64,000 nt of DNA from Yamagishiella unicocca (lineage: Eukaryota > Chlorophyta > Chlorophyceae > Chlamydomonadales > Volvocaceae), in contig BDSL01000045.1 of assembly GCA_003116995.1 (NCBI GenBank), positions 124,001-188,000 of the forward strand. The letters run 5' to 3'. The position numbers were made by a program, and so were the translations under genes. Below are positions 57,301 to 64,000 of the stretch, piece after piece. The number at the start of each line of letters is the position of its first letter. Position 1 is the first letter of the stretch. The notes beneath the pieces are model-generated. The model was not told the DNA's origin. It saw only the letters and a program-made list of their open reading frames with translations, and made no database searches.

Positions 57301-58190
57301 GATGGCGCCCACATCCCCACCACGAGCCCAGCCGACCCACCTGCCAGCCCCACCACCAGCCCAGCCGACCCACCTGCCAGCCTAAACTGCTTGAGCTCGC
57401 AGTCCAGCTCGCGTCCCCACCGCGCGAACAGCAGGCGCCCCAGGCGGCCCGCTCCGTCCTTGATGACCCAGTTGATGGCGGCAGCGGCCTCACCGCTGAA
57501 CCGCCCAGCCACGCCCAGCGCGCCCAGCAGGGACTGCGTCGTGAACACGCTGATGGCGCCGCCGAAAAAGTACTGCACGCCGCGCCACGCCATGTACGGG
57601 GCGTACTGTGGGGCTACGCTGTCGGGGAAGCCGTTGGGAAGGAGGTAGGCGTGGACCAGGGCGCGAAGGTGGTCCTCGTGAGTCTGGCGCTCGTCGACGA
57701 TGTCAAAGCCCTCCCATGAGGCTGACGCCTCGCCGGATGCCTTGGCGGGATTGACACCGGCGCGGGGCATGTATACGCGGCGGCGGCGACCTGCGTTGGA
57801 TTCCACTGCTACGCTGCCACCGTCGTCCACCTGGCCCTGCTCCGCCAGGACATGGCGATTGGTAGGGCCGAGGCTGGGCGTGAAGCCCAATTGCTTCCAA
57901 GGCGGGAATCGGGGACGATGCAGCTGTAGGTGGTCATCCAGGTCCTGTCGATGCTGTAGGGGCTGATTTGGTAGCTGTTGTCGTTTCGACTCGTCCGACG
58001 CGGTGGTCGCATCTCGTCCCGCAGAGGTGTCGACGAACGACAGGCTAATTGGTGCATTTATGAATGCCAGTAAATGAGTCGATGTCGCTGATGACTGCCA
58101 GCCAAAGCACAGGCCAGGCTGGTTCACGGTTTCTACAGGGCCGCCGCCCGGCAACGAGACGGACGCCAGCACGAAGCGCGGTGGCGGCAT
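54366..58190 (-). CDS. RUS: Root UVB sensitive (RUS, DUF647) family protein
   Basis: Length is 638 aa in four exons: 58190-57374, 56165-55872, 55658-55379, 54891-54366, all in phase. RUS proteins of plants act in plastid-linked light and vitamin B6 signalling. Biochemical activity is unknown. The first ATG in the open frame is at 58190 and is followed by about 175 poorly conserved residues, possibly a transit peptide. The DUF647 core begins at YLLPNGFPDSVAPQYAPYMA. It includes FFGGAISVFTTQSLLGALGV, INWVIKDGAGRLGRLLFARW, YRTFALQNNLADITAKGES and DILGTVAGIILSR. The C-terminal part contains KAYVLLRDGATSMDCLQASF, a Gly/Ser-rich low-complexity insert and the ending ATGWKLQQTML. The 5' splice site after exon 1 is tandemly duplicated (57341 or 57374). 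Introns 1 and 3 hold minisatellites and family A repeats. Confidence 0.9.
54978..55030 (+). repeat. Dispersed intronic repeat, family A
   Basis: TTCGAGGACGACCGGTGGATGC, then GGAAAAACCGTTTAGGAAAG. It lies in RUS intron 3, antisense. Just upstream, GGGTTACATAA.AGAACC is duplicated (54919-54975). Confidence 0.7.
55108..55206. repeat. 21-bp minisatellite in RUS intron 3
   Basis: Nearly five copies of GTGCGGCTGACGGTCAGGCGG with A/T and C/T changes. Confidence 0.92.
56318..56350 (+). repeat. Dispersed intronic repeat, family A, truncated copy
   Basis: TTTCGAGGAAGACCCGTGGA followed by TGCCAGATGCG, in RUS intron 1 and antisense to the gene. Confidence 0.7.
56600..56680. repeat. GGCACCAACCAACCC tandem repeat in RUS intron 1
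   Basis: Four imperfect copies of about 16-18 bp. Confidence 0.85.
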
Positions 58191-58477
58191 TTTAACAGCA
58201 ATATACCCAATCTGTCCACAATTATCTATATCTAGCCATTGGGTTTGCGTATGCGCTGCAAAATGTCGCTGTGTGTAAACGCTTGCTAGGGCTTGCACCC
58301 GTTTATCGACGGAACGGTAGGGCTAGAAAGGTAAGTACACACAGCATTTTACTGAAGACCCTTCGCGCAAGATTTAACACTGGCGTGTCGCACGGTACGG
58401 GATAGCCCGCAATCTGAGGGAGACGGTTACATTTAAGTTAGCATGTGGAACTCAAAATTGGATGCTGCTTTGTAACA
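58191..58477. promoter_or_regulatory. Compact bidirectional promoter, RUS / GNA1
   Basis: Only 287 bp separate the RUS and GNA1 start codons, so promoters and both 5' UTRs must share it. It contains an AT-rich run (TTATCTATATCTAG) near 58220, which is the best TATA-like stretch. No coding signal is seen. Confidence 0.6.
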
Positions 58478-60852
58478 ATGACGACCGGTGACAGCTTCGA
58501 GGTTCGCCAGCTGCAGGCATCGGACTATGACAAAGGTTGTTCAGAATGCTCAGGCATGTTCACAGGCGCTCTCTGACACAGCGCATGCGGCCCGTTGAAC
58601 AGGTTTCTTGGATGTCCTGTCAAACCTTACAACGGTCGGCGAGGTCACGCGGGAAGCATTTGAACGTGCGTGTGCCGGTTCGCAACGTCGAGCCAGGTCG
58701 AGCCGTTCGGGAAACGGGCCCCCGCCTTTAACTCCCGTGCCCCCCTGCCCCACAGCCACCCAAGCCCAAATGCCCGTTCCGATTACACAACCAATTCATA
58801 TCTCCTGCCTTCGGGCGGCAATCTGCCTGCCGACGTTCAAACACCGCTCTTGCCGCTCCCTGGTGTGCCTTCCTAATGTTCTCACAGAGCAACTCCAGAG
58901 GATGGACGCTGCCGGAAACTATCACACCCTGGTGATCGAAGGTGCGATATGCAAACAATCCGGACGCACCAATATGAAGAAGTAGGCCACGCACGTGCGC
59001 GCTTCATTGCGTGGCCGACCGCAGATTTCCCCCTTGCCGCGTAATTCGAGTTTCCCCTGCAAAATAAGCAATCGAAATCGTACTGTACGGCATGCTTGCC
59101 GGCTTGCGGTCTTGCTGTGCCTGCGCTTCTCTCTTGTGCACTGCACCACCGAACCACCGAACTGGCACACCACCGCCAGGCAATTGTTTACGTCCGCCCG
59201 CCTCTTCGCTGCCCACCTCACCGTATCCGCCCGGCCGTCTTCGCACACCCTCGCACCTCCAAACATGAAAACCCGCCGGCCGGCCGGCCTTAGATTCTGG
59301 TCGCATCGTGGCTACTGCCGCCATGATCTTGGAGCTCAAGTTCATCCACGGCTGTAGCAAGGTAAGCCGGTGGATGGTCGGGAGCGAGGCAGCTACGCAG
59401 GCTGTGCCGCGGCACCACCTGCCGTACCCACCTTCCTCACCCCTGGCGGCAACGACGCCAGCGTGGTACCCCGCCGCCTCAATGCTGTCGTGTGCTTGCC
59501 CACACGCAATGTGCAGCATACGCGACGCCACGCCTTCCAGCCATGCTCGCCGCACTGAGAGCCTCGTGCCGTACGCCTCGTGCCGTACAACCCTCACCTC
59601 AGAGGCTCCCCTACATGAATTCCCCCCACAGCCTGCTCGCTGGCATCCTAGCGGTGGCCGGATCCCAAGGCCTGCCCCCACACCTCCCTGCCCCCACACC
59701 TCCCTGCCCCCACACCTCCCTGCGCCCACACCTCCCTGGCCCCACACCTCGCTGCCGTGATGTTGCGGGTCCCTCCTTACCGCAGGTGGGGCACGTGGAG
59801 GACGTGGTCGTGGACCCCGGCTACCAGGGAAAGAAGCTGGGGCTCAAGTGAGTGGCCGAAGATGAGACCGGCCGCAGAACGGGCCGGCCCGTCGCAGGGC
59901 CGAGGTCCAGCACACCAGCCCACGTGGCAACCGTCACGTGTCGTGCGCAACCGGCTGGGTGGCACATCGCACCAACCGAACTCTCCGCACCCTCGCGCCG
60001 TGCAGACAGCGCCGTGGGACCGTTGCGCCTCCAGTGCAAGCACGGGGGGTTACAATACGGGGGGGGGGGTTGGCAAGAAGACGTCATGGCGGGGGGCAAG
60101 CATGGGCGTGGTGGAACTAGACGCTGTGCCCTGAGTTCCGCGCGCTCCTACACGCCCTGTTGCCCGCACGGCAGGCTGATCCAAGCACTGGTGGAGGCGG
60201 CCCGAGGGGCGGGCTGCTACAAGGTGATCCTGGACTGCAGTGAGGACAACGTGGCCTTCTACGAGAAATGCGGCCTGACGAGGAAGGAGGTGCAGATGGT
60301 GGGTGCGACGGTGGGGGGCCGCCAGGACCCGGGGCGGCCAGCTCCGGACCCTTCCTGCGTCTGTGTCCCGCAGGCTACGGCTTACCTTGCGTCACGATCG
60401 CCACCGCAGCGGAGTGTACGCGCGCGAGGGAGGCGCTTGTAGGGTTTATGTTACAGTGGTAAAGGGGATTGCCAAGAGTGACCGCGTATTGACAAGAGGG
60501 ACCGCGTCGTCGTCACCGTGTCGTCGTCAAGGTGCCAGGACCCTCGCGTGGGATGACGAGAAGACCCGCGTACCGACCAAAACAGGAGAGAACAGGAGAA
60601 ACAGAAGACTAGTCGGATGCGGGTTGGGCGTTGTGCGCCAGGGCCCGCAAGTAGCCAGTAGTCGGGCAGGTGTACGGCAGGAGGCGCGCGACCGTTGAGC
60701 GCAGGCCGGCCAGCCCCGGCCAGGCCTCCCGGCCGTGCCGCAGCAATTGGGGGTACGGAACGCAGGACTCGCAACGGAGGGGGGCCAGCGACTGAATCCG
60801 CGCGATGGCCTGGCTTTCCCCTTGTCCGCAGGTTCAATATCTGGATCGTTGA
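58478..60852 (+). CDS. GNA1: Glucosamine-6-phosphate N-acetyltransferase (GNAT fold)
   Basis: Transfers acetyl from acetyl-CoA to glucosamine-6-phosphate on the route to UDP-GlcNAc. Length is 149 aa, normal for the family, in seven exons: 58478-58535, 58603-58665, 58888-58941, 59294-59361, 59786-59847, 60175-60298, 60832-60852. Recognised in order: FLDVLSNLTTVGEVTREAFE, YHTLVIEDSGRIVATAAMIL, ELKFIHGCSK and GHVEDVVVDPGYQGKKLG. The last includes the acetyl-CoA pyrophosphate-binding loop QGKKLG. GAGCYKVILDCSEDNVAFYEKCG follows. The last exon codes only VQYLDR plus stop. It completes KEVQMVQYL, the usual GNA1 ending, which supports this distant acceptor. An intron near 59672 holds a 16-bp minisatellite. 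Confidence 0.94.
59672..59756. repeat. 16-bp CCCCCACACCTCCCTG minisatellite in GNA1 intron 4
   Basis: About five head-to-tail copies end some 30 bp before the exon 5 acceptor, overlapping where a polypyrimidine tract would lie. Confidence 0.9.
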
Positions 60853-62139
60853 CCGTTGGCTTTGCGCCACATTCGTACGGGGCGGCCAGCGGGGTGTGCA
60901 ACTGACGCTCCTGAACGACGCATTCGGCAGTGGCCATGTGTTCGTGGTTGCCACCGTCGCCGTGGCCGCTACCACGAGGTTCAAGCCCCGCCCTGGGGGG
61001 TGGCGCCGCACAAATGCAGTGGTAATGGATGAGGGCGGTGAGGGGGAGCGACGCCGGCGAAGGGCGGACGTGTCTTGGGGCCGTTGGCGGGCGCGTTTTG
61101 GGACTGCACACAGCAAAACGCGCAGTTGGGGAGTGGGCAGCTAGGCACGATGTATGTACCGGTGGTATGGGTACGCGATTCATGGGTGTACCCTCGTAAT
61201 GCAGAACAGACGTGCAGGGTTGATATGGTTTGGCGCACTGCTATGCTTGCATTACAGCCGCAAAATAGTTTGATAATGCGTCGGGCACTTGTCGGTGTCT
61301 TTGTAGGCTCACTTTCGTTGGTCACCGCAGGCGACGGTCCGGAACTCCGGGCCTTGTCCTCTGTTCAAGACGTTTTACGGCTTGGGACACTAAGAGAACC
61401 TGTACATACCGAAGATGCATACCGGTAAACCCTACTTGCGCTCGTATTTCAAATTTGGGCAGGTTGCATCGTGTTGCATTGGCGGTGGCACTGCCGTAAG
61501 CGAAGCAATGCCGTCGGCAACACAACCGAACCATGGGCCACAACTTTTGAAACGACGCAACGGAGTTGCAGGCATCGCATATTGCTTGCATAGCCGGTAG
61601 AAGTCATCCAAGGTCGCATTAAAGCTCCGATAGGGGCGCTCAGTTAATTCACGGGCTAAGAGTCGCCAAACCGCGTCAAGAGCGCGTATATATAATATGC
61701 CGCGCTCACACAACACACATGTAACAACAATAATGGGAAAGCAAGTCGGCATTAGGCCGCGTTCGGAAAGTGGGTTGGGTTGTTGAAGCGCGGCACCGTC
61801 GTAACGTGGCAGCCGGAAGGGTAGGCTTTTAAACCGTAGAGTTAATTTATCCAGCAAGTTTGAACACATGGAACAAAAATGAGTCTGGCCCGTGTGCGTT
61901 GGCCGAACTGGCGCCTACTTGTACGGAAAACAAATTTCTGCCCCTTAGGCACGACGAGGTTGCGCACAATTCAGTATGTAGACTTTTCATAACTTACTAG
62001 GTTACCCATTCGTGCTTGAATAACGGCTGTGACTCGATTGAGAGGTATCTCCTCAACTTAGGTTGCGAGTGGGAAGGAGCAATTCTTTAGGCCCGCAGGG
62101 CGAGCTCGGCGCCCTTCTTGGACGCCAGCTATAGCCAAG
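60853..62139. other. Intergenic region, GNA1 / YPTC1
   Basis: The first 300 bp are GC-rich (GNA1 3' UTR). From about 61.2 kb the sequence is AT-richer and includes an intact 145-codon minus-strand frame (61869-61432), listed separately. No other feature is supported. Confidence 0.4.
61432..61869 (-). CDS. Hypothetical ORF, 145 aa, no recognised family
   Basis: ATG-started intact frame in DNA of about 50% GC, with globular-looking composition (LDAVWRLLARELTERPYRSF, then LDDFYRLCKQYAMP). No family recognised and no splice evidence. It is upstream of and antisense to YPTC1, so it may also be chance. Confidence 0.22.
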   Translation of the reverse strand: MCSNLLDKLTLRFKSLPFRLPRYDGAALQQPNPLSERGLMPTCFPIIVVTCVLCERGILYIRALDAVWRLLARELTERPYRSFNATLDDFYRLCKQYAMPATPLRRFKSCGPWFGCVADGIASLTAVPPPMQHDATCPNLKYERK

Positions 62140-63228
62140 ATGAACCCTGAGTAGTAGGTCAAAGCTGCTGCTGCGTAATGCTTGGGACTTGTTCTGACAC
62201 GATCCCTATTTCCGACCCTTCCAACGCTCGACTACAGCGATTACCTCTTCAAGGTGCGCCGGTTGTAAGGCCTAATATCAAAGCTGTGGCTGGAACCTCC
62301 AGGCTAACGCTATTAATGGGTACCACTGCTGCGCGCAGCTTCTGCTCATCGGCGACTCCGGCGTGGGCAAGTCGTGCCTGCTCCTTCGGTTTGCTGTGAG
62401 TTGTTCACAGCAGTTGTGGCATACCTCCAACGTATATCAGCCTCATTCACGTCTGTGGCTGCCTGGCGCGCAGGATGACACCTACACCGAGAGCTATATC
62501 AGCACCATTGGCGTAGACTTCGTAAGCAACAGCCGCTCGCAGCCACCTAGCCCGCAGCAAACCAATTTAAGTAGCAATCACGTGTGCACTCTGCTGAATG
62601 CAGAAAATTCGCACAGTGGAGCTGGATGGGAAGGTGATCAAGCTGCAAATTGTGAGTTTGCACACAGCGCAGCAGCCCATTGTGATATGCAGGCTTCACT
62701 GTGCTTACGATTTGGATTTTCGCCTTGGACAGTGGGACACGGCTGGTCAGGAGCGCTTCCGGACCATTACCAGCAGCTACTATCGTGGCGCACATGGCAT
62801 CATCGTAAGTATCGGCGCAAGGGCACTGCCTTGCGCTAGTTTCCCCACCGATACGGTTCCCGCGCAGGTCGTGTACGATGTGACCGACCAGGAGAGCTTC
62901 AACAACGTGAAGCAGTGGCTTAACGAGATTGATAGGTACGCCAGCGAGAACGTTAACAAGTTGCTTGTGGGCAACAAGAGCGACCTCACGTCAAAGAAGG
63001 TCGTGGACTACCAGGCGGCGAAGGTACGGCTAGGGTTTCGCTGTAACCCCTGCCACGAAGGGTAGCGGGTTGCGAGCCGGTTAGCCCGGGACAAACCACT
63101 TGCTGCATGTTTATCTTCTTACAGGCGTTTGCCGACGAAATTGGCATTCCGTTCCTAGAAACTTCTGCCAAGAACGCGACAAACGTGGAGCAGGCGTTCA
63201 TGACGATGGCGGCGGAGATTAAGAACAG
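62140..63228 (+). CDS. YPTC1: Rab1/Ypt1-class small GTPase (3' end outside window)
   Basis: GTPase of ER-to-Golgi traffic. Eight exons give residues 1-171: 62140-62153, 62238-62253, 62339-62395, 62474-62521, 62604-62651, 62733-62804, 62868-63023, 63125-63228. G1 is GDSGVGKS and switch I is [10 protein letters not shown]3 is [20 protein letters not shown]4 is NKSD and G5 is ETSAKNA. The translation follows the volvocine YPTC1/yptV1 type throughout. Exon 1 codes only 14 nt and exon 2 only 16 nt (MNPEY and DYLFK). The last visible exon ends in phase 2 (AACAG|GTAGGA). The hypervariable tail and the Cys-Cys prenylation signal are not in the window. Confidence 0.96.
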
Positions 63229-64000
63229 GTAGGAGAGAGGGCGTTGTCGAATTGTTACCGGAGTATGACTCCTGTTCTCGGAAGCTCTCGGGGTACAGTA
63301 ACGATCGCAAAGGAGGTGGATACATTCAAACACGGATGGCACGCGGCCCCAGGTACCAAAATATGCTGGAGGTGGAACTCATAACCCTCTGCGTGAATCC
63401 CCTCATGATGCACCATGCAGAATTGAGGAATAAGCATGTGTGAGATGGCCGCAGTGCCGGCACTTTCGCGGGTGCATTCGTAGTTGTCTGATGCGCAATT
63501 CGTACGTGAATGGGACACTTGCCGACACTTGCATCACACATGAACGATTGCAAAAACGACCGTGCCACGGCTACGGGTACCACTGGCCGTGAGTGTACAA
63601 GCGACTGCGAAATACTAACTGCCCGCACAAGAGGGTACACGTCTGTGCACGGCTTGCGGCATTTTGAAGCGTGGGAGGTCGTCGAAAGCATCTGAATCAG
63701 TTGGTGGTGGTGCTGGAGGCGAAGTGTGCTTCCTTGTTGGCATTCGATGCGGCGCGATACGGTGTACGCATTGCAATGTGATAAATGTCATAGCATGGGA
63801 AGGATCCTGGTGGGGCTGCTTTGGCAGGCGTTGCAGTGGCACCTTGTCGTTTCGGTTACGAAGCTTATTGACATCCGTGTCGGCCGTGACTATGCTGGCG
63901 CAGTTGTTTCAGAGTGGCGTACACAAGCAGCATGTGTGAACCCGTTACCCTCATGCGCAACACGATCTATGCATGAGGCCTCTGGGCTCGTCCTTCTCGT
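63229..64000 (+). other. Partial last YPTC1 intron
   Basis: It starts with the GTAGGA donor. I looked for the expected start of the tail exon (an AG acceptor followed by a basic/Ala/Ser-rich frame in phase) and did not find one before 64000. No other gene is seen. Confidence 0.5.

Noticed and set aside
63664..63939. 91-codon frame near the right edge as the Rab tail exon
   Set aside because: It lacks the expected basic/Ser-rich hypervariable sequence and Cys-Cys end, and has no in-phase acceptor. It is treated as intron.

Overview
The window is nuclear DNA of a volvocine green alga (Chlamydomonas/Volvox/Gonium group). Three things point there: GC-rich genes cut by many GT-AG introns full of G- and C-runs and minisatellites, TGTAA-type poly(A) signals, and a Rab1-class GTPase whose translation matches the volvocine YPTC1/yptV1 protein wherever it can be read. 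I reconstructed spliced models by hand and required intron phases to agree across every junction. None has been tested against transcripts or a database.

Layout, left to right: (1) 501-8655, minus, plant-type synaptotagmin/extended-synaptotagmin, 15 exons. (2) 9528-13830, plus, LCAT-like acyltransferase. (3) about 14.0-17.9 kb, lower GC, with a probable unidentified minus-strand gene. (4) 17962-21410, plus, secreted proline-rich extensin module fused to a CAP/PR-1 domain. (5) 23004-24631, minus, MGST3-like MAPEG protein, head-to-head with (6) 25155-28886, plus, THOC3 WD40 protein. (7) 29148-about 30822, minus, unknown coiled-coil protein, converging on THOC3. (8) 31145-32723, plus, mitochondrial adrenodoxin-type ferredoxin. 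(9) 34241-37862, minus, RS-KH-J-domain protein, head-to-head with (10) 39165-44513, plus, NEK-like kinase. (11) 48023-51712, plus, tandem-RRM glycine-rich RNA-binding protein. (12) 54366-58190, minus, RUS/DUF647 protein, sharing a 287-bp intergenic region with (13) 58478-60852, plus, glucosamine-6-phosphate N-acetyltransferase. (14) 62140 onward, plus, Rab1/Ypt1, whose last exon lies beyond the window.

These are housekeeping genes: membrane contact and lipid work (synaptotagmin, LCAT), cell wall (extensin-CAP), mRNA export and RNA binding (THOC3, RRM protein, perhaps the RS-KH-J protein), Fe-S electron transfer, amino-sugar synthesis and ER-Golgi traffic. They do not form one pathway. Five neighbouring pairs are head-to-head.

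I found no self-contained novel system such as a defence island, CRISPR array, biosynthetic cluster or intact transposon. The more unusual signals are in gene structure: a gene with 14 of 14 phase-0 introns, three GC-AG introns, a palindrome that gives both convergent genes a TGTAA signal, short dispersed repeat families confined to introns, a duplicated 5' splice site, coding micro-exons in the Rab gene, and long open frames on the minus strand at 14-16 kb that I could not assign.
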